Notes: a model not told the origin generated them from the sequence alone. A stretch of DNA of 64,000 bases from Clostridium sp. DL-VIII (GCF_000230835.1 NZ_CM001240.1:265001-329000); one strand, 5' to 3'. Positions 8,842 to 18,989 are shown, numbered from the stretch's first letter. Translations and numbers: made by a program.

Positions 8842-11800
8842 ATGGGAGAAACGAAATGGACTAAGGAACAGTTAAGTGCAATTGAAACAAGAAATTGCAA
8901 TCTTTTAGTTGCAGCAGCAGCAGGCTCTGGTAAAACTGCTGTATTGGTAGAGAGAATTATTAGAATAATTACAAATGATGAGAATCCAGTTGATATAGAT
9001 AAATTATTAGTTGTGACATTTACTAATGCAGCAGCAGCAGAAATGAGAGAGAGAATTGCTGATGCCATATCAAAAGAGTTAGAAAGAAAACCTAATTCTA
9101 AGAATCTTCAAAAACAGCTAACATTATTAAATAGAACTAATATCACTACAATGCATTCATTTTGTTTAGATGTAATAAAAAATAACTATCATAGAATAGA
9201 TTTAGACCCATCTTTTAGAATTGGAGATCAAACGGAAGGTATATTAATTAAGAATGAAGTTATGGAAGAACTTTTTGAAGATAAATATGATGAAGAGGAT
9301 ACTGAATTTATTAATCTGGTTGAAGCATTTAGCAGCTATAAGAATGATAATAACCTTAGGGATTTAGTTTTAGATTTACATAATTTTACTATGTCAGGTC
9401 CATGGCCTGAAAAATGGCTTAATAAGAATGCAGAAATTTTCAATATCAATACATTAGGAGAACTGAATCAGACAAAATGGGTAAAAGTTCTTATTGAAAG
9501 TATTAGAATTGAAGTTCAAGGCCATATTAAAATGATGGAAAAAGCCATTGAAATAATTAATAAGATAGATGGTCTAGAAGCATATTTAGATAATTTTACA
9601 AATGAACTAATAGATATAAAAAAAGCTTACGAATCTACTGATAATGGGCTTGAGGCAATTTACAACTCATTATTGTGCATAAGTTTTTCTAGATTGAAGA
9701 CTATTAAAAAAGATAAGGTTTCAGATGAAAGTTCTCAAAATCTTGTAAAAAAAATAAGAGACGATATTAAGAAGAAAATATCTGAATTAATTAATAATAC
9801 GTTTGCAGTAACTCCAGAGCAAATGCTGCTTAATATTAAAGGTTCATATCCATATATTAAAAAGTTAACAGAAATTGTTTTAGAGTTTGATGAAAGATTC
9901 AGAAAAAGAAAAAGAGAAAGAAATATACTAGATTTTAATGACTTGGAACATTTATGTTTAAAAGTATTAATTGATTACGATGAAAATAATAATATAATAC
10001 CATCTAAGGTAGCAGTAGAATTCAAGGAATACTTTGATGAGGTACTTGTTGATGAGTATCAAGATTCAAATAATGTACAGGAAACAATAATAAATTTAGT
10101 ATCTAGAAAAGAGTATGATAATCCTAATGTGTTTATGGTTGGTGATGTAAAACAAAGTATATATAGATTTAGGCAGGCAAAACCTGAATTATTTATTGAA
10201 AAATATAATACTTATCATATAGATCAAGGTAATAACAGAAAGATTCAGCTATATAAAAATTTTAGAAGCAGAAAAGAAGTTATAGATGGTGTAAATTATC
10301 TGTTTAAGCAGCTAATGTCTGAAACTGTTGGAGAGCTAGAATATACAGATGAAGAAGCACTAAATTTAGGTGCTAGTTATAAAGAAGTAAGCCAAGATAA
10401 TGTAATTGCTGGCGGATCAATAGAGGTCAATATAGTGGATAAAAATCATGAAGAAGAAGCAGCAGAAGATATTGAAGATGATCAAGAAGAAATAAGTAAT
10501 GTTGCGTTAGAGGGAAGAGTTGTGGCAAGAAAGATTAGAGAATTAATGTCACAAAGTGGAGAGAAAACATTTAATGTTATAGATAAGGAAACTGGAGAAT
10601 ATAGACCATTAAAATATAGAGATATTGTAATTCTTCTCAGGGCAACAAAGAATTGGTCTGAAACACTACTAGATGAATTAGGGAATGAAGGAATTCCAGT
10701 ATATGCAGATACAGGATCAGGATATTTTGAATCTATTGAGATTAGAACAATAATTTCTTTATTAAAAATAATTGATAATCCAATGCAGGATATTCCGATG
10801 ATAGCAATAATGAGATCTCCAATTATCAGTTTTTCAGCAGAGGAGATAAGTGAAGTAAGGCTAGTAAATAAAGAAAGTTACTTTTATGAGAATATAAAGT
10901 GTATAAGCAAGGAAGATTTTAAATCTGGAGAAGGACAGTATTCAAAAGAGTTAATAAATAAGTGTAAATATTTAATTGATAATATTGATAAGTGGAGAAA
11001 AAAATCAATTTATATGGCAATTGATGAATTCATATGGTACTTATATATGGATACTGCTTATTATGGATATGTTGGGGCTATGCCTAATGGTGTATTAAGA
11101 CAAGCAAATTTAAGAATATTATTTCAAAGAGCAAGACAATTTGAAAAAACAAGTTTTAAGGGATTATTTAATTTTATAAATTTTATAAATAAACTTAAAA
11201 AATCTTCCGGAGACATGGGAAGTGCCAAAATACTAGGAGAAAATGAAGATGTAGTTAGAATTATGAGTATTCATAAAAGTAAAGGATTGGAGTTTCCAGT
11301 AGTATTCTTATGTGGAATTGGTAAAAACTTTAATTTGATGGACTTAAATAAGGACATAGTATATCATGAAGATTTAGGATTTGGACCTGAATTTGTAGAT
11401 TTAGAAAAAAGATTTAGCATTGGAACATTAGCTAAGGAATCTATAAAAAAGAAAATGAAACTCGAAACATTATCAGAAGAAATGAGAATACTTTATGTGG
11501 CATGTACTAGAGCAAAGGAAAAGTTAATCATGACAGGTACAACTGCCAATATTGAAAAATCAGTAGAAAGATGGATAAATTCAGCATCTTTAGATAAGGC
11601 TCGAATTTTACCTTCTGAAGTATTAAAAGGGAGATCATATTTAGATTGGCTTTGCATGGCATTGTGTCATCATAACGCAGGAAATGTATTTAATGAAAAA
11701 ATAGGAGTCTCATGTGAGGGATTAAGTGATGACATATCCAAGTGGGAAATAAATTTTTGGAATAAAAATGATCTAATTATTAAATCTGATTCAGATAGTG

Positions 11801-12576
11801 AAAATGAAGAAGATCAGTTTGACTCAATGGCATATGTAAATTTAAATGATCAAGCCGTTAATGAGGAGATAAATAGGAGACTATCATATGAGTATCAGTT
11901 AAAGGCATTAACTACTCTTAAAAGTAATATTTCAGTTTCAGATTTAAAGAGAAGAAATGAAGAAGAAAATTATGATACTGAAGAAACTTACAGGGAAAAG
12001 ATTATAACAACTCCTAAATTTCTTCAGAAAAAAAAGGGGTTAACTCCATCTGAAAGGGGTACGGCAGTTCACTTTGCAATGAAAAAAATAGATTTTAATA
12101 GAGTTTCATCAGTAGCAGAAATTAGTGAACAGCTACAAAAATTATTTGAAGAAGAATTTTTACTTAAGGAAGAGTTAAAAGCAATAAATCCTTATAAAAT
12201 ATTGAATTTTTTCAAATCTAATTTAGGAAGCAAAATTCTTGAAATAAATAAAAGAGGAGAAAAAATCTATAGAGAAGTACCATTTTATACTGAAATAAGC
12301 AGTTTAGAGGTAGATAAAACTTTAGATGATAAATATAAAGATGAGAATGTTAGATTGCAGGGAATAATTGATTGTTTTTTTGAATATAATGGAGAGCTTA
12401 TTCTTTTGGATTATAAAACTGATTATATAAAAGAAGGTCAGGAAGAAGAATTTAAGCAGAAATATATTAAACAATTAGAGTATTATAGCAATGCCATATT
12501 TAAAATGACAGGAAGGGCAGTTAAATATAAGTATCTATATTCATTTTCTTTAGAAAAGGAATTTGAAGTACTATAA
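8842..12576 (+). CDS. addA: ATP-dependent helicase/nuclease subunit A (AddA)
   Basis: A 1244-aa UvrD/Rep superfamily-1 helicase with a C-terminal nuclease. Walker A is AAGSGKT (residues 26-32). Walker B/DEAD-like [17 protein letters not shown] and the late helicase motif [18 protein letters not shown] are all present. The RecB-family nuclease has D1177 and LLDYKTDY (D1190, K1192). It is the 3'-5' helicase and one nuclease of the AddAB complex. It follows addB by 84 bp with its own ribosome site (AGGAGA). Confidence 0.97.
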   Translation: MGETKWTKEQLSAIETRNCNLLVAAAAGSGKTAVLVERIIRIITNDENPVDIDKLLVVTFTNAAAAEMRERIADAISKELERKPNSKNLQKQLTLLNRTNITTMHSFCLDVIKNNYHRIDLDPSFRIGDQTEGILIKNEVMEELFEDKYDEEDTEFINLVEAFSSYKNDNNLRDLVLDLHNFTMSGPWPEKWLNKNAEIFNINTLGELNQTKWVKVLIESIRIEVQGHIKMMEKAIEIINKIDGLEAYLDNFTNELIDIKKAYESTDNGLEAIYNSLLCISFSRLKTIKKDKVSDESSQNLVKKIRDDIKKKISELINNTFAVTPEQMLLNIKGSYPYIKKLTEIVLEFDERFRKRKRERNILDFNDLEHLCLKVLIDYDENNNIIPSKVAVEFKEYFDEVLVDEYQDSNNVQETIINLVSRKEYDNPNVFMVGDVKQSIYRFRQAKPELFIEKYNTYHIDQGNNRKIQLYKNFRSRKEVIDGVNYLFKQLMSETVGELEYTDEEALNLGASYKEVSQDNVIAGGSIEVNIVDKNHEEEAAEDIEDDQEEISNVALEGRVVARKIRELMSQSGEKTFNVIDKETGEYRPLKYRDIVILLRATKNWSETLLDELGNEGIPVYADTGSGYFESIEIRTIISLLKIIDNPMQDIPMIAIMRSPIISFSAEEISEVRLVNKESYFYENIKCISKEDFKSGEGQYSKELINKCKYLIDNIDKWRKKSIYMAIDEFIWYLYMDTAYYGYVGAMPNGVLRQANLRILFQRARQFEKTSFKGLFNFINFINKLKKSSGDMGSAKILGENEDVVRIMSIHKSKGLEFPVVFLCGIGKNFNLMDLNKDIVYHEDLGFGPEFVDLEKRFSIGTLAKESIKKKMKLETLSEEMRILYVACTRAKEKLIMTGTTANIEKSVERWINSASLDKARILPSEVLKGRSYLDWLCMALCHHNAGNVFNEKIGVSCEGLSDDISKWEINFWNKNDLIIKSDSDSENEEDQFDSMAYVNLNDQAVNEEINRRLSYEYQLKALTTLKSNISVSDLKRRNEEENYDTEETYREKIITTPKFLQKKKGLTPSERGTAVHFAMKKIDFNRVSSVAEISEQLQKLFEEEFLLKEELKAINPYKILNFFKSNLGSKILEINKRGEKIYREVPFYTEISSLEVDKTLDDKYKDENVRLQGIIDCFFEYNGELILLDYKTDYIKEGQEEEFKQKYIKQLEYYSNAIFKMTGRAVKYKYLYSFSLEKEFEVL

Positions 12577-12586
12577 AACTTAAGTT

Positions 12587-12622
12587 AAAAGCAAGAGTTA
12601 TATTTGTAACCTTGCTTTTTTA
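12587..12622 (+). terminator. Terminator after addA
   Basis: AAAAGCAAG pairs with CTTGCTTTT, followed by a T run, 11 bp after the addA stop. Confidence 0.85.
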
Positions 12623-12741
12623 CATTGCATATATATGTTGCGATAATAAAATTACATTTAGGATGTCTATCCGCTAAGTAAATATCTAAATGTTAAATGT
12701 AGAAAATCAATTGTAACATATATATTAAATTATCAAGATAT

Positions 12742-13920
12742 TTACTTTATTATAACTTTACTTCCTTTAGGAATATTATTATAAATCCATTTGGCATCAT
12801 CAAGTGAAAGTCTAATACAACCATGAGATGATGGTTTATTCATCGTATAATCTAAAACATTAGTTTTATCTTTATTAAATGGAACTGAATGAAATAAGAT
12901 ATCTCCTGTAATTTGAGTCCAGTATTTTCCACCTTCATTATATTTATCAGAGAAGAACCAATCACCTTTTTCTTGAATTGAAAAGGACCCTGAAGGTGTA
13001 TCCTCTCCAGATATTCCAGTAGAACAAGAACAAGTTTTAACTAATTTCCAATTATCAGCTTTTCCTTTATAAATATATGTTTTTTGGTTTTTTATATTTA
13101 CATTAATAAGATAAGATGTATCACTTTGAATATTTAATGTATTAATGTTACTTGGTGATATTACGGTTGTTAATGCACGAGAAGAAGCCTCAGCGACAGC
13201 AGAATTTTTATCTAGGTATTCTTGTTGTTTAGTTTTAATGTCAGTTATTTTTGCTTCTATATCAGCATCATTACCTAAAATTTTACTGTTATCAGAAATT
13301 TTTGATAAGGCTTCAGTATAATGATCATTATTGACTAAAGAGTCACAATAATTAAATAATGAATCTTTTAATGCGTTTTTAGATTTATCTATATATATCA
13401 ATGATTTTGGATAATTTAAATCTAAAGCTGAAACCTTTTTTAAACATGCTATTGCCTCGACGTATTGCTCATTATCAAAATAATTTATGGCATCAGCATA
13501 ATTCTTATTTGAATCTTTAATTAAGTCCATTGAATCTGAAATATTATGTAATTCATCATCAGCTATAATGTTATATCTTTTAATTTCTTTAAGCTGTAAT
13601 AAAGCGTCTTCAGGTGATATTTTGTTATTATTTATACTGTCTGATAATTCCGTAATTTTGGAATTAAAATACTTAGAAACATCCATATTAGCTAAAAATA
13701 ATTTGAACGGATTAAAATTTTGTTTAGTTAATAATAAATTATTTGCTTCAGAGAAGTTATAATCATTAAAATTTGTTTTAAAAGTATCTAATAATACAGT
13801 GTAGTTATGGTGTTCATATAAACAGTATAATAGAATGCCAAGCAATAGAGAAATATAAAATACTGCTTTTGAGATTTTGATATTTTTTGTTTTACTATAA
13901 TAAAGTCTATTTGCTTTCAA
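12742..13920 (-). CDS. L,D-transpeptidase (YkuD domain) with N-terminal anchor and repeat-like region
   Basis: A 392-aa protein. One transmembrane anchor (about residues 19-38) leaves the rest outside the cell. The middle (about 40-230) is helical with repeated patterns such as YVEAIACLKKVSALDLNYP, resembling degenerate TPR-like repeats. The C-terminal YkuD domain carries ILFHSVPF and SSHGCIRL with catalytic Cys368. The family makes 3-3 peptidoglycan cross-links or attaches proteins to the wall. It converges with addA, and its own upstream region faces a divergent membrane gene. Confidence 0.88.
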   Translation of the reverse strand: MKANRLYYSKTKNIKISKAVFYISLLLGILLYCLYEHHNYTVLLDTFKTNFNDYNFSEANNLLLTKQNFNPFKLFLANMDVSKYFNSKITELSDSINNNKISPEDALLQLKEIKRYNIIADDELHNISDSMDLIKDSNKNYADAINYFDNEQYVEAIACLKKVSALDLNYPKSLIYIDKSKNALKDSLFNYCDSLVNNDHYTEALSKISDNSKILGNDADIEAKITDIKTKQQEYLDKNSAVAEASSRALTTVISPSNINTLNIQSDTSYLINVNIKNQKTYIYKGKADNWKLVKTCSCSTGISGEDTPSGSFSIQEKGDWFFSDKYNEGGKYWTQITGDILFHSVPFNKDKTNVLDYTMNKPSSHGCIRLSLDDAKWIYNNIPKGSKVIIK

Positions 13921-14142
13921 AAAAACGCCCCCTGATTGAGTGACTAAGTTATTAAAAAAGTTTAATTATAAAAACATTTTCTAAGCATTTATAATAAATG
14001 TTTTTAATAACATATATTATCTTTCACATATAATATTGACAATAAAAACAAATAATAAACCTTGACGTTTTAACTAATTTTAATATGTGTTAATATATTG
14101 AGTATAACTAATGAAACTAAGGAATACTGATTTGGAGGTAAC

Positions 14143-14643
14143 ATGAATAATAAAACTAATTTTTTTATAAAGGTTATAACATCTATATATGATATAAAGG
14201 TATTTTCCAGATATGCCAAAGAGGGGATACTTAGATCAATTTTTTATGTAATATTACTTACCTTAATTTTATCGGGAATAAAAAGCATATATATTTGGCC
14301 TAAAAATATTAAATTTGAATTAAATTCTATCATATATTTAATTGTTAGTAATTTTGAAAGTATACTTATTAATTTACTAATAAATTGTTTACTTGTAGTA
14401 GTTATTGCTTCTATTTTCACTATATTTATGAAAATGGTAGTTAAATATATAGCGTTATATTCAGTAACTTTATATGCAGCAACATTACCACTCATAATAC
14501 AAACTGCATTAGAAACAATAAATCCAGGTATAAATTTTGATTCCATGTTTATAGCAGGCACGCTAACATATGTATTACTAATATTAAAGTATATAAAAGA
14601 TGAAATTATAAATAACATTGATTCAAAAAGTGGTCATAACTAA
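14143..14643 (+). CDS. DUF1189-like integral membrane protein
   Basis: A 166-aa hydrophobic protein. Its start (residues 5-35) resembles the DUF1189 opening: FFIKVITSIYDIKVFSRYAK, then membrane segments near 30-50, 62-95, 105-125 and 133-150. DUF1189 proteins are usually longer (about 230-260 aa) with a larger extracellular loop, which is short here. The function is unknown. GGAGG (14133-14137) precedes the ATG. It could also be an unrelated four-helix membrane protein. Confidence 0.55.
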   Translation: MNNKTNFFIKVITSIYDIKVFSRYAKEGILRSIFYVILLTLILSGIKSIYIWPKNIKFELNSIIYLIVSNFESILINLLINCLLVVVIASIFTIFMKMVVKYIALYSVTLYAATLPLIIQTALETINPGINFDSMFIAGTLTYVLLILKYIKDEIINNIDSKSGHN

Positions 14644-14851
14644 GTCAATATATAATTTCTAAATATTATTAGACCTTAGATTTTGTTCAATATTAAATAA
14701 TCATTCAATATTTTTATTACATTTTTACTAATAATAATTAACTATTATAATTAAAATTTATTTAAGATGGAGTTGTTCACTGGCGGAGAATATGATATTA
14801 TATATTAAAGGTATATGGTAAAAAAAGTAAAAAACAAAAGGGGATTTAAAG

Positions 14852-15739
14852 ATGGTTGAGGTTAATGTTTTTAGAGACAGTGAGACAAATAATGAATATA
14901 TATTTGATATGGAGGAACTAAAAAAGTTATCAAAAGAAGAATTAATTAATAAACTCACTAAAATGTCAGAATGTAAAAAAGCTCAAGAAGATTTTATTTT
15001 GAATATATCTCATGATTTAAGATCACCATTAAATATAATTTTAAGTATTGTACAATGTTATAAAGATGATTATAAGGATTCTTTAGAACATATTGATATT
15101 ATAAAAAGAAATGCTTATAAAATTTTAAAGCTCATAAATAATCTTATAGATACTACAAAATTAGAACAAAGGCATTATAACATTAAAAGAGAGAATTTAG
15201 ATATAATTAATTTAATAGAATGGGATATATCTTCTATAGATAAATATGCAAAGCAGAAGAATATATCTTTAGTTTTTGATACAAATGTTGAAGAATGTAT
15301 TATGGCAGTTGATCCAGAAGCTATAGATAGAATAATAATGAATTTAATTTCAAATGCTATAAAGTTTTCTCCAAGAGAAAGCAGTATATATATAAATGCA
15401 TGGAAAAGCATAAATCAAATAACTATATCTATAAGAGATGAGGGAATGGGAATACCCAAGGAGGAGCAGGATACTATTTTTAATAGATTCATTCAATCAT
15501 CAAGAAATAAAAGAAATGAGAATTCTGGAAGCGGAATAGGATTGGATTTAGTTAGATATTTGACAAAGGCTCACAACGGAAGTATAGAACTTAAAAGTGA
15601 AGAAAACCGAGGCTCTGAATTTATAATTAAATTACCCATAGAAATTGTAGAGGAGTGCAAGGATAGCAGAAATAAATATTTAAATACTAAAAGCAAAGTG
15701 GAAGTGCTTGAAGTTGAATTTTCAGATATTTATTTATAA
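14852..15739 (+). CDS. Soluble orphan sensor histidine kinase
   Basis: A 295-aa protein with no membrane segment. Residues 1-40 form a short charged N-terminus. HisKA follows with NISHDLRSPLN (phospho-acceptor His54). The HATPase domain has N-box NLISNAIKFSP, G1 DEGMGIP and G2 GSGIGLDLV. No response regulator is adjacent. In clostridia, orphan kinases can feed phosphate to Spo0A, but nothing here shows the partner. It lacks a clear sensory domain, so it may need a partner protein for its signal. Confidence 0.87.
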   Translation: MVEVNVFRDSETNNEYIFDMEELKKLSKEELINKLTKMSECKKAQEDFILNISHDLRSPLNIILSIVQCYKDDYKDSLEHIDIIKRNAYKILKLINNLIDTTKLEQRHYNIKRENLDIINLIEWDISSIDKYAKQKNISLVFDTNVEECIMAVDPEAIDRIIMNLISNAIKFSPRESSIYINAWKSINQITISIRDEGMGIPKEEQDTIFNRFIQSSRNKRNENSGSGIGLDLVRYLTKAHNGSIELKSEENRGSEFIIKLPIEIVEECKDSRNKYLNTKSKVEVLEVEFSDIYL

Positions 15740-15758
15740 TTAATTGTGAATAGGACAA

Positions 15759-15804
15759 TATAAGTTATATAAAAGTGTATAATAATCTTTTTAGATAACT
15801 TATA
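15759..15804 (+). terminator. Inverted repeat after the histidine kinase
   Basis: TATAAGTTAT pairs with ATAACTTATA, with inner AAAAG/CTTTT pairing. It is AT-only and has no strong T run, so terminator function is only possible. Confidence 0.4.
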
Positions 15805-15869
15805 TTGTAAGTAATATTTAATTAATAAAGAGAAATATTATAAATTTAATGTTATGTAATATTATAAAC

Positions 15870-15898
15870 TTGATTATTGTAGTAGCTTGTGATAATAT
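15870..15898 (+). promoter_or_regulatory. Putative promoter of tRNA-Arg
   Basis: TTGATT (15870-15875), a 17-bp spacer and TAATAT (15893-15898), 23 bp upstream of the tRNA. Confidence 0.55.
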
Positions 15899-15921
15899 AA
15901 ACATGTTGCTAAAAGTTATAT

Positions 15922-15996
15922 GGAGCGTTAGTTAAACGGATATAACATACCGCTACGGACGGTACATTGAGGGTTCGATTCCTTCACGCTCTGCCA
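15922..15996 (+). tRNA. tRNA-Arg (ACG), integration target of the element
   Basis: A 75-nt cloverleaf with encoded CCA. The anticodon loop is CTACGGA (anticodon ACG, read as ICG). Acceptor GGAGCGT pairs with ACGCTCT, with a G-U first pair. Its last 19 bases are repeated at 24590-24608, so integration at this gene left the tRNA intact on the left side. Confidence 0.94.
15978..15996 (+). repeat. attL core (3' end of tRNA-Arg)
   Basis: The 19-base core attccttcacgctctgcca is identical to 24590-24608. Flanking sequences differ on both sides. Confidence 0.92.
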
Positions 15997-16009
15997 GTTT
16001 AGTAAAAAG

Positions 16010-16041
16010 AAAGGCTTAGCTATTAGGGTTAAGCCTTTTTT
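16010..16041. terminator. Element-borne terminator between tRNA-Arg and the integrase
   Basis: AAAGGCTTA pairs with TAAGCCTTT and is followed by T residues. It lies within the element just inside attL. It can end tRNA-Arg transcription, whose own terminator now sits beyond attR, and may also end the leftward integrase transcript. Confidence 0.75.
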
Positions 16042-16101
16042 ATGCTTAAAATAGGGATTGTTTGGGGATTATTCTTCTTAAGAAAGTTTTTAAGGGATTA
16101 T

Positions 16102-17259
16102 TCAAGAACTTTTGAAGAGGTTATTTAACAGTGTAGCCGTATTATTTTTCATATCGTCCATGACATGGGTATAAGTATTTAATGTTATGCTTATATCTCT
16201 ATGACCAAGCCTATCAGATACCACCTTTATATTTTCACCATTGAATATTAATAATGTTGCATGAGTGTGCCGTAATCCATGAAATGATATTTGCTTAAGT
16301 TGCATATAATTTTCAGGAACGGTTTTATTTTCTTTCTCAATATCTTCAAGTGATTGCTTATATTTTGAAACTGTTTTAGTAAAATTCATTGATACATTAC
16401 GGGGATTACACATAAAACCTTCACGACTTAAAATAACAAAGTCACCTTTTAAAGCATTTCTTTCTTCTTTAATTGCTTTTAAATGGTCAATTAATACTGG
16501 TGGGATAGAAATAATTCTATGACTTGTAGAGGTTTTTAAAAGTGATGATAATATCAATTCTTTATTGATTCTATCTTGTATAACTTGACTATTAACTTCT
16601 ATAAACCCATTATCTAAGTCAACATCACTCCAACGTAAGCCACACAATTCACCTATTCTTAAGCCTGTAAGAACGTCTAAGAATATTGGAGTATATAAGT
16701 AATGTTCTTTTATTTCACTTAAGAAAAAGTCAATTTCCTCTTTGCTCCAAAACTCAATTGAAGGCTTTTCTAATTTTTGTTTTTCAATGTCTGTAGGTAG
16801 ATCATAAATTAACTTTGATTTTTTTGCATATTTTAAGCAGCCATTAACAATATCATATACTTTTTTTGCAGATACTGGCTTCATGTTTTTTTCGCTTATT
16901 AATTTATTATAAAAATCTTGGATAATAGAAGTAGTTAATTCATTAAGTTTATAATCTCCAATCATAGGTATTACATGAGCGTTAATTCTGTATATATAGT
17001 CGTTTTTAGTGTTAAGGCTAACATTTAAAACCTTATATTCATTAAACCATTTATTTATATAATCTTTAAATAATATATTGCTAGTTGATGGTGCAATATA
17101 TCCTTTATGCTTTTTACCTAAAGTATCAGTAACCCACTTTTCAGCATCTTTTTTTGTTTTAAAACCCTGTTTTCGTGTCTTGATTTGTTTTCCACTTTCA
17201 TATCCTAGGCTTACAGTAGCTTTCCAATTATATTTTGATAATTGTTCATAACTTGCCAT
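16102..17259 (-). CDS. int: Tyrosine recombinase integrase of the element
   Basis: A 385-aa phage integrase. The N-terminus is an arm-binding region (GYESGKQIKTRKQGFKTK), followed by a SAM-like core-binding domain (about residues 60-150) and the catalytic domain. Catalytic residues are visible as LTGLRIGELCGLRW (Arg), HGLRHTHA (His, Arg), LGHRDI (His) and Tyr363 in LNTYTHV. It catalyses integration at, and excision from, tRNA-Arg. It starts directly after the stop of the repressor gene, so the two form a leftward operon. Confidence 0.95.
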   Translation of the reverse strand: MASYEQLSKYNWKATVSLGYESGKQIKTRKQGFKTKKDAEKWVTDTLGKKHKGYIAPSTSNILFKDYINKWFNEYKVLNVSLNTKNDYIYRINAHVIPMIGDYKLNELTTSIIQDFYNKLISEKNMKPVSAKKVYDIVNGCLKYAKKSKLIYDLPTDIEKQKLEKPSIEFWSKEEIDFFLSEIKEHYLYTPIFLDVLTGLRIGELCGLRWSDVDLDNGFIEVNSQVIQDRINKELILSSLLKTSTSHRIISIPPVLIDHLKAIKEERNALKGDFVILSREGFMCNPRNVSMNFTKTVSKYKQSLEDIEKENKTVPENYMQLKQISFHGLRHTHATLLIFNGENIKVVSDRLGHRDISITLNTYTHVMDDMKNNTATLLNNLFKSS

Positions 17260-17718
17260 CTATTCACCAGCCTTACTATTTTTGAATTCTTCAAGTTTTA
17301 ATTTAATTGCGAAATCAATAGAAGTAAAAAGTTCCTCAATCTGGTTGTCAGTAAGTAAATCTACATCAACTGAAAAACTATTTTTCAATACAAATCTTTT
17401 AGCATTTTTTATTGAATGGGGATATTCTTTTATTACATTTTCTGTATTATCAATGGAATCTGCTTGTTGCTCTGCTTTTTTTAAACGATTTATTGAATCC
17501 TTAAAGCTTTGGGACATAGAAATATATTTTTTATTAAAAGTATCAAGTGGGACTTCAAAGATTTCAGACATTTTACTTAGTGTTTCAAGTGTTGGTTCAC
17601 GTTGCTCTAGTTCATATTTTTGGATTGTACTAGCAGATAAACCAAGTAATTCTCCTAAATCCTTTTGTGTAAAATTACGTTCTTTTCTTAGTTCTTTTAT
17701 CTTACTACCAATAATCAA
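17260..17718 (-). CDS. Phage-type XRE repressor without autoprotease domain
   Basis: About 152 aa when started at TTG 17718, which has GAGGTG seven bases upstream. A longer upstream extension has no ribosome site and reads as hydrophobic noise. The N-terminus is an XRE helix-turn-helix (IKELRKERNFTQKDLGELLG...STIQKYELEQREPTLETL, about residues 5-60). The remainder is helical and charged. No S24 LexA-like domain is present, so RecA-stimulated self-cleavage is not expected. This fits a satellite-type repressor relieved by a helper-phage protein. It is transcribed away from the Cro-like gene. Confidence 0.82.
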   Translation of the reverse strand: MIIGSKIKELRKERNFTQKDLGELLGLSASTIQKYELEQREPTLETLSKMSEIFEVPLDTFNKKYISMSQSFKDSINRLKKAEQQADSIDNTENVIKEYPHSIKNAKRFVLKNSFSVDVDLLTDNQIEELFTSIDFAIKLKLEEFKNSKAGE

Positions 17719-17785
17719 AATTATCACCTCAAAATAATTGTATACTAACACACACATAAAGTACAGAAAAAATATAAAAAAAGCA

Positions 17786-17842
17786 TTGACACACACTATT
17801 AGTGGGTGTATATTAATAAATAAGAGCACACTTAAAGTGTGC
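17786..17842 (+). promoter_or_regulatory. Rightward early promoter with palindromic operators
   Basis: TTGACA (17786-17791), a 17-bp spacer and TATATT (17809-17814) form a good promoter toward the Cro-like gene. A near-palindrome ACACACACTA-T-TAGTGGGTGT (about 17789-17809) lies across the spacer. A perfect palindrome GCACACTT-A-AAGTGTGC occupies 17826-17842. A further ACACACA string lies at about 17750. The shared half-site CACACT suggests operators for the repressor and Cro pair. Confidence 0.65.
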
Positions 17843-17860
17843 AATAAAGGAGGGGCATGT

Positions 17861-18064
17861 GTGCAATATGGATTGAAAATAAAATTAAAACGAATTGAAA
17901 AAGGATATACTCAAAAAAAATTGGCTCAAGAATTAAGTGTTACTGTGAGTACAATACAAAATTATGAAGCTGAAAAACGAGAGCCCAAAATAGAAACTAT
18001 GAAAAAACTATCAAAAATACTTGGTATTTCTGTTCAAGATTTATTTTTTTCAGATGAAGAATAA
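17861..18064 (+). CDS. Cro-like XRE transcriptional regulator
   Basis: A 67-aa helix-turn-helix protein (IKLKRIEKGYTQKKLAQELSVTVSTIQNYEAEKREPKIETMKKL). GTG at 17861 is chosen because AAAGGAGG (17847-17854) is seven bases upstream. A longer frame from 17738 would run through the operator region. Divergent from the repressor and of Cro size, it likely controls the early switch. Confidence 0.8.
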   Translation: MQYGLKIKLKRIEKGYTQKKLAQELSVTVSTIQNYEAEKREPKIETMKKLSKILGISVQDLFFSDEE

Positions 18065-18164
18065 ATAAAATATCATTTCTATAAAATCCTAAAATGACAA
18101 TGCAGAGAGATGACAAAAGTAAATTGCAATGATTTACATAAATAAATTATGGAGGTAGTGAAGC

Positions 18165-18443
18165 ATGGAAGAATTAAAAGAGCAATTACTAAAAGGCACA
18201 TTTTATTATTCTAATTCTAACATACTGGTAAAAGGCAAGGTCTACAATGTTATAAGTTATGATGATGGACAATTAGAAATATTTTTTCATGGTGGAATAG
18301 TGGACTTATACAAAGATAAATTAGCAAAAGTAAGACGTCCACCTAATATAATAAGTGTGTTTAAATGGTGCTACTCACTAAAAAATGATGATAATGAGTG
18401 TATTGGATATATTGGAGAAACAGAAAGAAAAGAGGTGGAATAA
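18165..18443 (+). CDS. Hypothetical small protein of the early module
   Basis: A 92-aa protein that I do not recognise. It looks like a small beta-rich domain: ILVKGKVYNVISYDDGQLEIFFHGGIVDLYKDKLAKVRRP. GGAGG (18151-18155) precedes the ATG. It ends four bases before the excisionase-like gene, so they are cotranscribed. Confidence 0.65.
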   Translation: MEELKEQLLKGTFYYSNSNILVKGKVYNVISYDDGQLEIFFHGGIVDLYKDKLAKVRRPPNIISVFKWCYSLKNDDNECIGYIGETERKEVE

Positions 18444-18446
18444 TTT

Positions 18447-18740
18447 ATGGCAAAGCATGAACTATTAAAATTGTTCCAAGTTGCAGAGGAAACAGGATTG
18501 CCACTATCAACTATTCAAAAGCATGTTAGGGAAAGAAAGTTAAAAGCAACTAAAAACGGAAGGGAATATTTAGTTACTAGAACTGATTTAAATAAATATT
18601 TAGGAATAGAGAGTAATGACGATATGCTAAAGAAGGATTTAAAAATAGCACAGTTAGAAAGTAAGATAAAATCTTATGAATATCAATTTAAGGCAATTAA
18701 AGGGATGATAAGTAATTTAGATAATCTTATTGATTTATAA
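18447..18740 (+). CDS. Excisionase-like helix-turn-helix protein
   Basis: A 97-aa protein with a MerR/excisionase-type winged HTH (FQVAEETGLPLSTIQKHVRERKLKATKNGREYLVTRTDLNKYL, residues 9-52). A C-terminal coiled-coil tail follows (LKIAQLESKIKSYEYQFKAIKG). It sits in the position of xis in satellites, between the Cro-like gene and the replication gene. It could also act as a transcription regulator. Confidence 0.7.
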   Translation: MAKHELLKLFQVAEETGLPLSTIQKHVRERKLKATKNGREYLVTRTDLNKYLGIESNDDMLKKDLKIAQLESKIKSYEYQFKAIKGMISNLDNLIDL

Positions 18741-18771
18741 ATATATATTTTTTTTGATTATTCAAATAACT

Positions 18772-18989
18772 TGTCTACTTGTCTAAAAAGATAAAAAGTT
18801 AGTAATATCAAGCTTTTAAAGTAGACATATAAACATTTTTTTGTTTGTCTATAAGTGTCTAGGATTGGATTTATATTTTAAATTTATTATTTAAAATAAG
18901 TAGACAACCATAGACAAATTTATATTTATTATATTGTCTATGGTAAAGCTAGTAATAGCAATGGTTTTAGAGTATTTGACAAATAGACA
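18772..18989. repeat. Iteron-like TGTCTA/TAGACA cluster, candidate replication origin
   Basis: Nine copies of TGTCTA or its complement lie at 18772, 18780, 18822, 18846, 18856, 18901, 18911, 18935 and 18984. Two pairs are spaced 10 bp apart. A perfect 10-bp inverted repeat CCATAGACAA / TTGTCTATGG spans 18908-18943. An A/T-only stretch (about 18870-18898) lies inside the cluster. The helicase gene begins 50 bp downstream. Iterons and an AT-rich segment next to the replication gene match satellite and plasmid origins; origin function is inferred. Confidence 0.65.

Noticed and set aside
17282..17737. Plus-strand 151-aa frame opposite the repressor
   Set aside because: It is the antisense shadow of a convincing HTH gene.
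17719..17844. Hydrophobic N-terminal extension of the element repressor
   Set aside because: It has no ribosome site and overlaps the operator region; TTG 17718 with GAGGTG is the better start.
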